A DNA stretch of 64,000 bases from an uncultured Bradyrhizobium sp. (GCF_936928535.1 NZ_CAKZHY010000059.1:16745-80744); one strand, 5' to 3'; counted from the stretch's first letter, positions 16,534 through 26,536 are shown. Notes: generated from the sequence alone by a model not told the origin. Made by a program: numbers and translations.

Positions 16534-19275
16534 ATGAATATCGTCATTGTGGAGTCGCCGGCGAAAGCCAAGACGATCAACAAATATTTGGGCTCGTCCT
16601 ATGAGGTTCTGGCCTCGTTCGGCCATGTCCGCGACCTCCCCGCCAAGAACGGTTCCGTCGATCCCGACAGCAATTTCAAGATGATCTGGGAGGTCGACCC
16701 CAAAGCGGCCGGCCGGCTCAACGACATTGCCAAGTCGCTGAAGGGGGCCGACCGCCTGATTCTGGCGACCGACCCTGATCGCGAGGGCGAAGCCATCTCC
16801 TGGCACGTGCTGGAGGTGATGAAGGAGAAGCGCGCGCTGAAAGATCAGAAGATCGAGCGCGTGGTGTTCAACGCCATCACAAAGCAGGCGGTCACGGACG
16901 CCATGAAGCATCCGCGCCAGATCGACGGCGCGCTGGTCGATGCTTACATGGCGCGCCGCGCGCTGGACTATCTGGTCGGCTTCACCCTTTCCCCCGTGCT
17001 GTGGCGCAAGCTGCCGGGCGCCCGCTCGGCCGGCCGCGTGCAGTCGGTGGCGCTGCGCCTCGTCTGCGACCGCGAGCTCGAGATCGAGAAGTTCGTAGCC
17101 CGAGAATATTGGTCGCTGATCGCGACCCTGCTGACTCCGCGCGGCGATGCCTTCGAGGCGCGCCTCGTCGGTGCCGATGGCAAGAAGATCCAGCGGCTCG
17201 ACATCGGCACCGGCGCGGAAGCCGAGGACTTCAAGAAGGCACTGGAACTCGCGACCTACGCGGTGACTGCGGTCGACGCCAAGCCGGCGCGCCGAAATCC
17301 GCAGGCGCCCTTCACCACCTCGACCCTGCAGCAGGAAGCCAGCCGCAAATACGGCTTTGCGCCGGCGCACACCATGCGTATCGCGCAGCGCCTTTATGAA
17401 GGCATCGACATCGGTGGCGAGACCACCGGACTCATTACTTATATGCGTACCGACGGCGTGCAGATTGCCCCCGAGGCGATTACGCAGGCCCGCAAGGTGA
17501 TCGGCGAGGATTACGGCAATGCCTATGTGCCCGACGCCCCGCGCCAATACCAGGCCAAGGCCAAGAACGCCCAGGAAGCGCACGAAGCGATCCGCCCGAC
17601 CGACCTTTCCCGCCGTCCCGACAGCATGAGCCGCAAGCTCGATGCCGATCAGGCCCGGCTGTATGAGCTGATCTGGAAGCGCACCATCGCAAGCCAGATG
17701 GAATCGGCTGAGCTCGAGCGCACCACCGTCGACATCACGGCGAAGGCGGGCGGGCGCACGCTGGAGCTGCGCGCCACCGGTCAGGTGGTCAAGTTCGACG
17801 GCTTCCTCGCCCTTTATCAGGAAGGCCGCGACGACGAGGAGGACGAAGACTCCCGCCGCCTGCCCGCGATGAGCCCGAACGACGCGCTCAAGCGGCAGTC
17901 GCTCTCCGTCACCCAGCATTTCACCGAGCCGCCGCCGCGCTTCTCCGAGGCCTCGCTGGTCAAGCGCATGGAAGAGCTCGGCATCGGCCGGCCCTCGACC
18001 TACGCCTCGATCCTGCAGGTGCTGAAGGACCGCGGCTACGTCAAGCTCGAGAAAAAGCGCCTGCACGGCGAGGACAAGGGCCGCGTCGTGGTCGCGTTCC
18101 TCGAAAGCTTCTTCAACCGCTATGTCGAGTACGATTTCACGGCCAATCTGGAGGAGCAGCTCGACCGCATCTCCAACAACGAGATCTCCTGGCAGCAGGT
18201 GCTGAAGGATTTCTGGACCGGCTTCATCGGCGCCGTCGACGAGATCAAGGATCTGCGCGTCGCGCAGGTGCTCGACGTGCTCGACGAGATGCTGGGCCAG
18301 CACATCTATCCGCCGCGCGCGGATGGCGGCGACATCAGGCAGTGCCCGAGCTGCGGTACCGGCCGTCTGAATCTCAAGGCCGGCAAGTTCGGCGCCTTCG
18401 TCGGCTGCTCGAACTATCCGGAATGCCGCTACACCCGTCAGCTCGCCGCCGACAGCGAGACCACGGCCGATCGTTCGCTCGGCCAGGACCCTGACACGGG
18501 TCGCGATGTCTGGGTCAAGGCCGGTCGCTTTGGCCCGTACATCCAGCTCGGCGAGCAGAAGGATTATGAGGAAGGCGAGAAGCCGAAGCGCGCGGGCATT
18601 CCGAAGGGCACCTCGCCCGGCGATGTCGAGCTTGAGCTTGCGCTGAAACTGCTGTCGCTGCCGCGCGAGATTGGAAAACATCCGGAAACCGGCGAGCCGA
18701 TCACGGCGGGCCTCGGTCGCTTCGGACCGTTTGTGAAGCACGAAAAGACCTACGCCAGCCTGGAAGCCGGCGACGAGGTCTTCGACATCGGCCTCAACCG
18801 CGCCGTGACGCTGATTGCCGAGAAGGTCGCCAAGGGCCCGAGCCGCCGCTTCGGTGCCGATCCCGGCAAGGCGCTGGGCGATCACCCCTCGCTCGGAACT
18901 GTTACCGTGAAGAGCGGCCGCTATGGCGCCTATGTCACGGCAGGCGGCGTCAACGCGACGATCCCGGCCGAGTTCGAAAAGGACACGGTGACGCTGGCAC
19001 AGGCGATCGCGCTGATCGACGAGCGCGCCGCCAAGGGCGGCGGCAAGGCGAAAGCCAAGAAGGCTGCGAAGCCCGCCAAGGCCAAGAAGACTGCTGAGAA
19101 GGCCGCGGATGGCGACGACGCCACGCCGAAGAAGAAACCGGCCGCAAAGAAAGCGGCCAAATCGAAAACTGAATCCACCAGCAAGGCGCGCGCAGCCGTA
19201 TCGTCGACGGCTAAAACGTCGGCGACAAAGGCAGCCGCCAAAGCTCCGGCCAAGAAGAGTGCCGGCACCAATTAG
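16534..19275 (+). CDS. topA: DNA topoisomerase I
   Basis: A 913-residue type IA topoisomerase, which relaxes negative supercoils by cutting one strand. Domains in order: TOPRIM (IVIVESPAKAKTI at the start, with the acidic LATDPDREGE motif), the core with active-site Tyr303 in TYMRTDG, one clear four-cysteine zinc ribbon (CPSCG...GCSNYPEC, about residues 605-630), further topoisomerase C-terminal repeats, and a lysine/alanine-rich tail of about 85 residues that probably helps bind DNA. The size is normal for alphaproteobacteria. rnr follows after seven bases, so the two are co-transcribed. Confidence 0.97.
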   Translation: MNIVIVESPAKAKTINKYLGSSYEVLASFGHVRDLPAKNGSVDPDSNFKMIWEVDPKAAGRLNDIAKSLKGADRLILATDPDREGEAISWHVLEVMKEKRALKDQKIERVVFNAITKQAVTDAMKHPRQIDGALVDAYMARRALDYLVGFTLSPVLWRKLPGARSAGRVQSVALRLVCDRELEIEKFVAREYWSLIATLLTPRGDAFEARLVGADGKKIQRLDIGTGAEAEDFKKALELATYAVTAVDAKPARRNPQAPFTTSTLQQEASRKYGFAPAHTMRIAQRLYEGIDIGGETTGLITYMRTDGVQIAPEAITQARKVIGEDYGNAYVPDAPRQYQAKAKNAQEAHEAIRPTDLSRRPDSMSRKLDADQARLYELIWKRTIASQMESAELERTTVDITAKAGGRTLELRATGQVVKFDGFLALYQEGRDDEEDEDSRRLPAMSPNDALKRQSLSVTQHFTEPPPRFSEASLVKRMEELGIGRPSTYASILQVLKDRGYVKLEKKRLHGEDKGRVVVAFLESFFNRYVEYDFTANLEEQLDRISNNEISWQQVLKDFWTGFIGAVDEIKDLRVAQVLDVLDEMLGQHIYPPRADGGDIRQCPSCGTGRLNLKAGKFGAFVGCSNYPECRYTRQLAADSETTADRSLGQDPDTGRDVWVKAGRFGPYIQLGEQKDYEEGEKPKRAGIPKGTSPGDVELELALKLLSLPREIGKHPETGEPITAGLGRFGPFVKHEKTYASLEAGDEVFDIGLNRAVTLIAEKVAKGPSRRFGADPGKALGDHPSLGTVTVKSGRYGAYVTAGGVNATIPAEFEKDTVTLAQAIALIDERAAKGGGKAKAKKAAKPAKAKKTAEKAADGDDATPKKKPAAKKAAKSKTESTSKARAAVSSTAKTSATKAAAKAPAKKSAGTN

Positions 19276-19282
19276 AGGTTAA

Positions 19283-21637
19283 GTGAAACGCAAGAATGAC
19301 CGTGGCTTTCCCGACCGGCAAGCCATCGTCGCCTTCATCAAGGCAAATCCAGGAAAGACCGGAACTCGCGACATTGCACGCGAGTTCGGCCTGAAGAACG
19401 CCGATCGCATCGAGCTCAAGCGCATTCTGCGCGAGCTCGCCGACGACGGCACCATCAAGAAAAAACGCCACACGGTCTCCGAGCCGGACAGCCTGCCGCC
19501 GACGCTGGTGGCTGACATCACGGGGCGCGACTCCGATGGCGAACTGATCGCCTCTCCCACCGAATGGGACGAGGTCGAGGGCGGCGAGCCGCCAAAAATC
19601 CGCATCCAGATGCCGCGCCGGCCGAAGCCCGGCACCGTCGCCGGCGTCCGCGACCGCGTGCTGTTGCGCGTCGAACGTAACGATGACACCGACGGGCCGG
19701 CCTATCGCGGCCACATCATCAAGGTCTTCGACAAGACCAAGACCCGCATCCTCGGCGTTTTCCGCGAGCTTCCCGAAGGCGGTGGACGGTTGATCCCGGT
19801 CGACAAGAAGTCGGCCGATCGCGAGTTGAACATTGCGGCGGCCGATACGCATGGCGCCCGAGATGGCGACCTCGTCAGTGTCGACATCGTCCGCACCCGC
19901 AGCTTTGGCTTGGCGTCCGGCCGCGTGAAAGAGAAGCTCGGGTCGGTCAAATCGGAGAAGGCGATCAGCCTGATCGCAATCTACGCCCACGATATCCCAC
20001 TGCAATTCTCCTCTTCTGCCGAGCGCGAGGCGGAAGCGGCGGAGCCCGCCAATCTGAAGGGACGCGAGGATTGGCGCGATGTCCCGCTCGTCACCATCGA
20101 TCCGCCTGATGCCAAGGATCACGACGACGCGGTGCATGCGCAGCCCGACGACGATCCCAACAACAAGGGTGGCTTCATCGTCGACGTCGCCATTGCCGAT
20201 GTGAGCTTCTACGTGCGGCCGGGCACTGCGCTCGACCGCGACGCGCTCGATCGCGGCAACTCGGTCTATTTCCCCGACCGTGTCGTGCCGATGCTGCCCG
20301 AGCGCATCTCCAACAATCTCTGCTCGCTGGTGCCGGGCGAGCCGCGCGGCGCGCTCGCGGTGCGGATGATCATTGCGCCCGACGGCCGCAAGAAATCGCA
20401 CAGCTTTCATCGCATCCTGATGCGCTCGGCCGCGAAGCTGAGCTACGCACAGGCACAGGCCGCGATCGATGGCCGGCCTGACGACACCACCGGCCCCATC
20501 CTCGATCCGATTCTGAGGCCGCTTTGGGCGGCCTACACGTGCGTCAAGCGCGCCCGCGACGAGCGCGATCCGCTCAATCTCGATCTGCCCGAGCGCAAGA
20601 TCCTGCTCAAGAGCGACGGCACGGTCGACCGTGTCGTCGTGCCTGAGCGCCTCGATGCGCACAAGCTGATCGAGGAATTCATGATCCTCGCCAACGTCGC
20701 AGCGGCCGAGATGCTGGAGAAGAAATCGCTCCCGCTGATCTACCGCGTGCATGACGAGCCGACGCTGGAGAAGGTTCACGCGCTCTCGGAATTTCTGGAG
20801 ACGCTCGACGTTCCCTTCACCAAATCGGGCGCGCTGCGCCCGACCTTATTCAACCGCGTGCTGGCCCAGCTCGAAGGCCACGACTATTACCCGCTGGTGA
20901 GCGAAGTCGTGCTGCGCGCCCAGGCGCAAGCCGAATACTCATCGGAAAACTACGGGCACTTCGGCCTGAACTTGCGCCGCTATGCGCATTTCACCTCGCC
21001 GATCCGCCGCTACGCCGACCTCGTCGTGCACCGTGCACTCGTCCGCGCGCTCGGGCTCGGCGAAGGCGCCCTGCCCGACAGCGAGACCGCGGAGACGTTA
21101 AGCGAAGTCGCAGCGCATATTTCGCTGACCGAGCGGCGCGCGATGAAGGCAGAACGGGAGACCGTCGACCGGCTGATCGCCCATCACCTCGCCGACCGCA
21201 TCGGCGCAAGCTTCCAGGGCCGCGTCTCCGGCGTCACCCGTGCCGGCCTGTTCGTGAAGCTCTCCGAGACCGGCGCCGACGGATTGATCCCGATCCGATC
21301 CCTCGGCACGGAATATTTCAACTATGACGAGAGCCGGCACGCGCTGATCGGCACGCGCAGCGGCACCATGTACCAGCTCGGCGATATCGTTGACGTCCGC
21401 CTGATCGAAGCAGCGCCCGTCGCAGGCGCGCTGCGTTTCGAGCTGCTGTCGTCCGATAGCGCCACCGCGCCCCGCGACCGCCGGCGGCCCGGGCCGCAGC
21501 GCCGTCCCTCGTTCAAGGCGCATCCCGGCCGCAGCCCGGATAAAAAACGCAAGCCACCGAAGCCAAAATCCGGCAAAGCGAAGGGCAAGGGAAAGAATAA
21601 GGGCAAGAGCAAAGGCAAGAAGGGCAAGGCATGGTGA
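19283..21637 (+). CDS. rnr: Ribonuclease R
   Basis: A 784-residue RNase II/R family 3'-5' exoribonuclease that degrades structured RNA. An N-terminal winged-helix part (GTRDIAREFG...LKRILRELADDGTI) precedes cold-shock-like domains and the RNB catalytic domain with the acidic cluster DPPDAKDHDDA. The SPIRRYADLVVHRAL motif, an S1 RNA-binding domain (FQGRVSGVTRAGLFVKL) and a very lysine-rich C-terminal tail follow. The start is GTG at 19283, seven bases after topA. The 3' end overlaps the DUF983 gene by seven bases if the latter starts at 21631. Confidence 0.97.
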   Translation: MKRKNDRGFPDRQAIVAFIKANPGKTGTRDIAREFGLKNADRIELKRILRELADDGTIKKKRHTVSEPDSLPPTLVADITGRDSDGELIASPTEWDEVEGGEPPKIRIQMPRRPKPGTVAGVRDRVLLRVERNDDTDGPAYRGHIIKVFDKTKTRILGVFRELPEGGGRLIPVDKKSADRELNIAAADTHGARDGDLVSVDIVRTRSFGLASGRVKEKLGSVKSEKAISLIAIYAHDIPLQFSSSAEREAEAAEPANLKGREDWRDVPLVTIDPPDAKDHDDAVHAQPDDDPNNKGGFIVDVAIADVSFYVRPGTALDRDALDRGNSVYFPDRVVPMLPERISNNLCSLVPGEPRGALAVRMIIAPDGRKKSHSFHRILMRSAAKLSYAQAQAAIDGRPDDTTGPILDPILRPLWAAYTCVKRARDERDPLNLDLPERKILLKSDGTVDRVVVPERLDAHKLIEEFMILANVAAAEMLEKKSLPLIYRVHDEPTLEKVHALSEFLETLDVPFTKSGALRPTLFNRVLAQLEGHDYYPLVSEVVLRAQAQAEYSSENYGHFGLNLRRYAHFTSPIRRYADLVVHRALVRALGLGEGALPDSETAETLSEVAAHISLTERRAMKAERETVDRLIAHHLADRIGASFQGRVSGVTRAGLFVKLSETGADGLIPIRSLGTEYFNYDESRHALIGTRSGTMYQLGDIVDVRLIEAAPVAGALRFELLSSDSATAPRDRRRPGPQRRPSFKAHPGRSPDKKRKPPKPKSGKAKGKGKNKGKSKGKKGKAW

Positions 21638-22071
21638 CCATGAGCACGGCCCCAAAAATCTGGACGCGCGAGACCGGCCTCTTCGAGAAGCGCGACCTCT
21701 GGGCGGCGATGAAGCGCGGCTTTCGCGGCCGCTGTCCGCGCTGCGGCGAGGGAAAGCTGTTCCGCGCGTTCCTGAAAACCGCTGATCATTGTTCGGCTTG
21801 CGGCCTCGACTTCACGCCGCACCGCGCCGACGATCTGCCCGCCTATCTCGTCATCGTCATCGTCGGCCACGTCACGGTGCCTTCGATCCTCTGGATCGAG
21901 ACCAATTACACGACGCCGGTCTGGCTCACCTTCGTAGCCTATCTGCCCTTCACCTTCTTTGCCTCGCTCGCCCTGCTTCAGCCGGTGAAGGGAGCTGTGG
22001 TCGGCTTGCAATGGGCTCTGCGCATGCACGGGTTTGACGACAACCCGCCGGATGGTATTCCGCCTGTGTAA
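21631..22071 (+). CDS. DUF983 family membrane protein
   Basis: A 146-residue protein with a CPRCGEGKLF...CSACG zinc-ribbon-like N-terminal half and two hydrophobic helices (LVIVIVGHVTVPSILW and TFVAYLPFTFFASLALL). This layout defines DUF983, a family of unknown function in alphaproteobacteria that often lies beside rnr. Two starts are possible: ATG 21631 overlaps the rnr stop, ATG 21640 does not. Translation is probably coupled to rnr in either case. Confidence 0.88.
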   Translation: MVTMSTAPKIWTRETGLFEKRDLWAAMKRGFRGRCPRCGEGKLFRAFLKTADHCSACGLDFTPHRADDLPAYLVIVIVGHVTVPSILWIETNYTTPVWLTFVAYLPFTFFASLALLQPVKGAVVGLQWALRMHGFDDNPPDGIPPV

Positions 22072-22103
22072 GCACAATAAGCAAGAACAGTCTGGGTGAG
22101 GAT

Positions 22104-22853
22104 ATGAGCGATACGGCGCCGACGGCCGAGAAGGCGAAAGTCCACGATCAAAAGGAAGCCGACCACCATCCCTATTTCCGCCCGCGGGATGCGGCGACGC
22201 TGATCCTGGTCGATCGCAGCGGCTCCACTCCGAGAGTGCTGGTCGGCAAGCGCCACGACAAGGTCGTGTTCATGCCTGGCAAGTTCGTCTTCCCCGGCGG
22301 CCGCGTCGACAAGGACGATCATCGCGTGCCGGTCGCAGCGCCCATCACCGCCGAGCTCGAAGCCAATCTCGCCAAGGGCAGCCCGAAGACGCCGGCCTCG
22401 CGCGCCAAGTCGCTGGCGATCGCCGCGATCCGCGAGGCTTGCGAGGAAACCGGCCTCTGCCTCGGACGCAAGAATGAGGGCAAAACAAAACTCGAAGGGC
22501 CCTGGAAGCCGTTCGCCGATGCGGGCCTGTTGCCCGATCCCTCCAGCCTGTTCCTGATCGCCCGCGCGATCACCCCGCCCGGCCGCGTCAAGCGGTTCGA
22601 CACGCGCTTCTTCACGGCCGATGCGTCCGCGATCACGCACCACGTCGAGGGCGTGATCCATGCGGATGCGGAGCTGGTCGAGCTCGTCTGGGTCGAGCTC
22701 GGCTCAAAGCCGCTCGCGGATCTGCATCCCATGACACGGAATGTGCTCAACGAGCTCGACACGCGTCTCGCCACCGGCCCCTTGCGCCACGATGCGCCGG
22801 TGCCGTTCTTCCATTTCTACGGCGGCAAGATGCAGAAGGATATTTTGAGCTGA
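22104..22853 (+). CDS. NUDIX hydrolase
   Basis: A 249-residue NUDIX-fold protein. The Nudix box is split: FVFPGGRVDKDD stands about 40 residues before the helix AIREACEETGL, which carries the REx2EE core. This long insert is typical of the NUDT7/NUDT19-like branch, whose members hydrolyse CoA derivatives or other diphosphates. The substrate is not known here. A GTGAGGAT ribosome binding site precedes the ATG. It is the last gene of the topA-rnr-DUF983 run and is convergent with the phosphoesterase gene. Confidence 0.88.
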   Translation: MSDTAPTAEKAKVHDQKEADHHPYFRPRDAATLILVDRSGSTPRVLVGKRHDKVVFMPGKFVFPGGRVDKDDHRVPVAAPITAELEANLAKGSPKTPASRAKSLAIAAIREACEETGLCLGRKNEGKTKLEGPWKPFADAGLLPDPSSLFLIARAITPPGRVKRFDTRFFTADASAITHHVEGVIHADAELVELVWVELGSKPLADLHPMTRNVLNELDTRLATGPLRHDAPVPFFHFYGGKMQKDILS

Positions 22854-22882
22854 TCAGCGCGCCTCGTCGCCGGGCGCCGCCA

Positions 22883-24253
22883 TCAATTCCGGTCTGACGC
22901 GATGAGCACGCTCAGCGCAGCGCCTCTGAAGGCACGGTCTTCGCGGCCTGCCTGTCCGTGGCCGATCGCCCAATGCCGGGGCCATGAAAGCTGCTCCAGC
23001 CCCTGCGCCGCCGCAGCGGTGAAGGACGACCAGCGCGCGGAGTCGTGACGGCGATACAGCAGACCGCCGGGGCCCATGTCCGGATAAACAGTGACGTCGA
23101 TATCGAAACTCTCACCCGGCGGAAGATCCGGTCCGAACCAATAGGTCGGACTTCGTCCCGGCTGACGACCCACGATGGCCGTCAGGGTTTGCCGCGGTCC
23201 CCGAACGCCAAGCCAGAACGGTGCGAGCGAGCCGGGTTCGAAAGCCGTGACAATCGTCTGGGCCGTTGCGACGTCGGCCGCAGCACTTTGACCAACGAGC
23301 CTCAGCGCGATCCGTCGTCCGCTCTCCACATCTCCGCTGAAAGGCGCTTCGATATGACCGGGCTGTAATTCTCTCCACCCGCCGGGATCAGCATCGGGCA
23401 GCGGCCATTGCAGCCTCTCCCTGACGACGCCGTCGGTATCGAGCACCTGGTAGCGCAGGCCTTCGTCGTCGAGCGCGGCCTGAATGCAATGCAGATACTC
23501 GACGCCCTCGGGCATCCTGTGCGCCGTTCCCGCACCCGCCGTGCAGATCTGTAGGACACCGCGATGCGCCTGGACATCGAAGGCGAGGATGTGGCTGCAC
23601 AGATAGCCCAGCACGTTTGCGTTGACGAGGATGTCCCAGAACGGGCGGGCGTATTCGTGGCCGATCTCGCGCTGATACGTCCCCGTAAAGCCGTTGATGG
23701 GAAACACCGGGTGATGGCCGAGGACGAGCTTGTGGCGGGCATCACCGTGCGCTCTGAGTGTCGCGTCCAGCCACGCGAGCTCGAGATGGCCCTCACCGCC
23801 GAGGCCGCTCCAGAGCGTGTTGACGAACACCATTAGGAGATCGCCACGCCGCACGAAATAAGACAGGCCGGCCTGTCCCGGCGGCCCATTGTCCGGCATA
23901 TCAAGCACCTCGCGAAACACCGCCTCGCTCATCACGTCATAGGTCGTGTGGTTGCCGGTGGTGTGCCAGATCGGAATGGCCGCACGGTCGAGCCAGCCCA
24001 TTTCCGTGTCCCACCAATATCGCCACTGCGCACGCAGAGCGTCCGGATCAGGCGTCAGTCCGATGATCTCGTCGCCGGGAAAGAGAATGAAGTCAGGCTG
24101 CGGCCTCAGTCGCTGTACGACGGCATTCACCGAGGCAAAGGTCTTTTCGTGGAGGGCGCCAGGCACGCCCGAGCAGGAATCGCCGTACAACAGAAACTGG
24201 TGGCCCTCGCCGCGCGGCAGCAGCGCGGGAATGAAATCATTTGCAGAGATCAT
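22883..24253 (-). CDS. Calcineurin-like metallophosphoesterase
   Basis: A 456-residue protein with a metallophosphoesterase N-terminal domain (to about residue 260): GDS, FPGDEI, TGNHTTYD, LGHHPVF and a late SH motif. The first metal motif, usually DxH, reads DSC here, so the metal site is atypical. The C-terminal 190 residues are a beta-rich region with no family I recognise. No signal peptide is evident. Related proteins hydrolyse phosphodiesters or nucleotides; the substrate is unknown. It is convergent with the NUDIX gene. Confidence 0.8.
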   Translation of the reverse strand: MISANDFIPALLPRGEGHQFLLYGDSCSGVPGALHEKTFASVNAVVQRLRPQPDFILFPGDEIIGLTPDPDALRAQWRYWWDTEMGWLDRAAIPIWHTTGNHTTYDVMSEAVFREVLDMPDNGPPGQAGLSYFVRRGDLLMVFVNTLWSGLGGEGHLELAWLDATLRAHGDARHKLVLGHHPVFPINGFTGTYQREIGHEYARPFWDILVNANVLGYLCSHILAFDVQAHRGVLQICTAGAGTAHRMPEGVEYLHCIQAALDDEGLRYQVLDTDGVVRERLQWPLPDADPGGWRELQPGHIEAPFSGDVESGRRIALRLVGQSAAADVATAQTIVTAFEPGSLAPFWLGVRGPRQTLTAIVGRQPGRSPTYWFGPDLPPGESFDIDVTVYPDMGPGGLLYRRHDSARWSSFTAAAAQGLEQLSWPRHWAIGHGQAGREDRAFRGAALSVLIASDRN

Positions 24254-24319
24254 GGCCTATCATCGCGGTGTCCGGCCGCGACAATGGCAACTTCCTGGAG
24301 GGGGCGCAACCAGCCTTGA

Positions 24320-24862
24320 TCAGTCCGCGTCAGGCTCGGTGCCGACATAGTCGCGCGCCGGCAGGTTCAGGACACGGCCGATTTCGCTCGCGAGCCTGTC
24401 CGCCTCTTCGCGCCTCGTAAAACTCTGAAGCATGATCGGCTCGGTGCCCTTGCTGCCGCAGAGATTGACGTCGTAGGTCGTCAATTCAGGATCGAAATCG
24501 TCGGTGATGCTGATGAAGTGATAATCGGCGAGATCGCGCGACTTGCGAAAGTTCAGCGGCCCGAACTGCCTGGTGACGACGATCTGGCGCAGCGTCTCGT
24601 TGAGCACGACGAAGGTGCGGAAGGTCAGCAGGATCAGGCCGGGAACGCCGATGAGCAGCCCGAGGCCGGAAAACACCAGCACCGGCACGAGATCGTCGGC
24701 AAGCCTGCCGAAGCCGGAAAAATCCTGGCGCAGGCCGAGCGCGACATTCCAGAGCAGATAGCCGCTGGCCGCCAAGAGCGGCAGCGACAGCAGCCGGCCG
24801 AACCACGGCATCGGCCGGTCGATCCGGACGATGCTGCCATCTGCGGTCATTGCGCTGGCCAT
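24320..24862 (-). CDS. Conserved protein with two membrane helices, unknown function
   Basis: A 180-residue protein with two hydrophobic helices (LLSLPLLAASGYLLWNVALG and LVPVLVFSGLGLLIGVPGLILL) followed by a soluble domain of about 100 residues that resembles a PH-like photosystem-assembly fold (FRTFVVLNETLRQIVVTRQF). This hints at a membrane-anchored domain but I cannot assign a function. A strong ribosome binding site (GAGGAGA) precedes the ATG. It lies 66 bases upstream of the phosphoesterase gene on the same strand and may be co-transcribed. Confidence 0.75.
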   Translation of the reverse strand: MASAMTADGSIVRIDRPMPWFGRLLSLPLLAASGYLLWNVALGLRQDFSGFGRLADDLVPVLVFSGLGLLIGVPGLILLTFRTFVVLNETLRQIVVTRQFGPLNFRKSRDLADYHFISITDDFDPELTTYDVNLCGSKGTEPIMLQSFTRREEADRLASEIGRVLNLPARDYVGTEPDAD

Positions 24863-24930
24863 TGAAGTCTCCTCACGGGGTCTTGGCTTGGTCGGCGTGG
24901 GCCGCGGGATGGTTCGATTGCCTTCTCCCT

Positions 24931-24972
24931 GTCATTCCGGGCTCGCCGCTTAGCGGCACCTCTCAATGACGG
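24931..24972. repeat. Short degenerate copy of palindromic repeat family C
   Basis: Begins GTCATTCCGGGCTCG and ends TCAATGACGG with a small internal GCCGCTTAGCGGC hairpin. It looks like a deleted version of the element at 4574-4676. Confidence 0.55.
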
Positions 24973-25086
24973 AAACGTGCTGAGCCTGTCGCTAAAAACA
25001 AAAAATTCTTCCCTGCCCTGCCAATGGCGGAGTTCCCCGGCGTGCCTATGTCTCTGCGAACGACATCAGGAACGGACCAGGGCGCG

Positions 25087-26412
25087 ATGGCACAACGGCA
25101 ACTCAAGCTTGGCGCGTTCATGCGCCCGATCAGCATCCACACCGGCGCCTGGCGCTATCCCGGGGCCTGGCCCGACGCCAATTTCAACTTTGGCCACATC
25201 AAGCAGCTGATCCAGAAGCTCGAGGCCGGCAAGTTCGACGCCTTCTTCATGGCCGATCACCTCGCCGTCTTGAACATGCCGGTCAATGCGCTCAAGCGCA
25301 GCCACACTGTGACCTCGTTCGAGCCGTTCACGCTGCTGTCGGCGCTCTCGGCCGTCACCGAACGCATCGGCCTGATCGCGACCGGCTCGACCACCTTCGA
25401 CGAGCCCTATCACGTCGCGCGCCGCTTCGCCTCGCTCGACCATCTCAGCGGCGGCCGTGCGGGGTGGAACATCGTCACCACCTCGAACCCGGACGCGGCG
25501 CTGAATTTCGGGCTCGATGACCACATGGAGCACGCCGAGCGCTACAAGCGCGCCCGCGAGTTCTATGACGTCGTCACCGGCCTCTGGGATTCCTTCGCCG
25601 ACGATGCCTTCGTGCGCGACGTCGAAAGCGGCCTGTTCTTCGATCCCGGGAAGATGCACGTGCTCGATCACCAGGGCAAATATCTGAAGGTGCGCGGCCC
25701 GCTCAACATCGCCCGCCCCGTGCAGGGCTGGCCCGTGATCGTGCAGGCCGGCGCCTCGGAGGACGGCAGGCAGCTCGCTGCGGAGACCGCGGAAGCCGTC
25801 TTCACCGGCGGCGGCCCCCTCGCCGACGGCCAAAAACTCTATGCCGACATCAAGGGCCGCATGGAGAAGGTCGGCCGCGACCCTGACCACCTCAAGATCC
25901 TGCCCGGCGCCTTCGTCGTGGTCGGCGACAGCGTCGATGAGGCCAAGGAGAAGCGCGCCCTGCTCGACAGCCGCGTGCATTACGACAGCGCCATCGCCTC
26001 GCTGTCCGTCATCCTCGGCACCGATGCCTCTGGCTTCGATCCGGACGGGCAACTGCCTGAGATTCCCGAAACCAACGCCAGCAAGAGCGGCCGCCAGCGC
26101 ATGGTCGACCTTGCCAGGCGCGACAAGCTCACCGTGCGCCAGCTCGCCCAGCGCGTCGGCGGTTACGGCGGGCTGTCCTTCGTCGGCACGGCCAAGACCA
26201 TCGCCGACCAGATGGAGGAATGGCTGGTCGGGCGCGGCTCCGACGGCTTCAACATCATGTTCCCGTTCCTGCCCGCGGGCCTTGACGATTTCGTCGATAA
26301 GGTCGTCCCGGAGCTGCAGAAGCGCGGGATTTTCCGCAAGGAGTATGAAGGGGTCACTTTGAGGGAGAATCTGGGCCTTCCCCGGCCGAAAAACCGCTTC
26401 TTCGAGGCGTAA
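25087..26412 (+). CDS. LLM class flavin-dependent monooxygenase (NtaA/SnaA/DszA type)
   Basis: A 441-residue protein of the bacterial luciferase-like family, in the NtaA/SnaA/SoxA(DszA) branch. Typical stretches are LGAFMRPISIHTGAWRYP near the start, FFMADHLAV, SGGRAGWNIVTTSNPDAALNFG and QAGASEDGRQLAAE. These enzymes use reduced FMN from a partner reductase to oxidise substrates such as nitrilotriacetate, sulfones or amines. No reductase gene lies next to it, so it must use a general one. Substrate unknown. ATG at 25087 fits the family start; ATG at 25048 would add 13 residues. Confidence 0.88.
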   Translation: MAQRQLKLGAFMRPISIHTGAWRYPGAWPDANFNFGHIKQLIQKLEAGKFDAFFMADHLAVLNMPVNALKRSHTVTSFEPFTLLSALSAVTERIGLIATGSTTFDEPYHVARRFASLDHLSGGRAGWNIVTTSNPDAALNFGLDDHMEHAERYKRAREFYDVVTGLWDSFADDAFVRDVESGLFFDPGKMHVLDHQGKYLKVRGPLNIARPVQGWPVIVQAGASEDGRQLAAETAEAVFTGGGPLADGQKLYADIKGRMEKVGRDPDHLKILPGAFVVVGDSVDEAKEKRALLDSRVHYDSAIASLSVILGTDASGFDPDGQLPEIPETNASKSGRQRMVDLARRDKLTVRQLAQRVGGYGGLSFVGTAKTIADQMEEWLVGRGSDGFNIMFPFLPAGLDDFVDKVVPELQKRGIFRKEYEGVTLRENLGLPRPKNRFFEA

Positions 26413-26448
26413 TCGGGCCGATTTGAGTGGTTTTCCCGCCCTAAAACC

Positions 26449-26476
26449 TTGACATCAGGCGGTTTCTGGCTAGGTT
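26449..26476 (+). promoter_or_regulatory. Promoter of rpmG
   Basis: A consensus -35 TTGACA (26449-26454) is followed after 16 bases by TAGGTT (26471-26476). The start codon of rpmG lies 60 bases further on. Good match to a housekeeping alphaproteobacterial promoter. Confidence 0.6.
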
Positions 26477-26536
26477 GCCGGCCAACGCGGGCCGTTTGGC
26501 CGGCTCCAGATTCCCCTGATTTCTGAGGTTCAGAAC

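Noticed and set aside
16450..18885. An 811-codon open frame on the minus strand opposite topA
   Set aside because: Antisense shadow of topA; no recognisable domain and no ribosome binding site.
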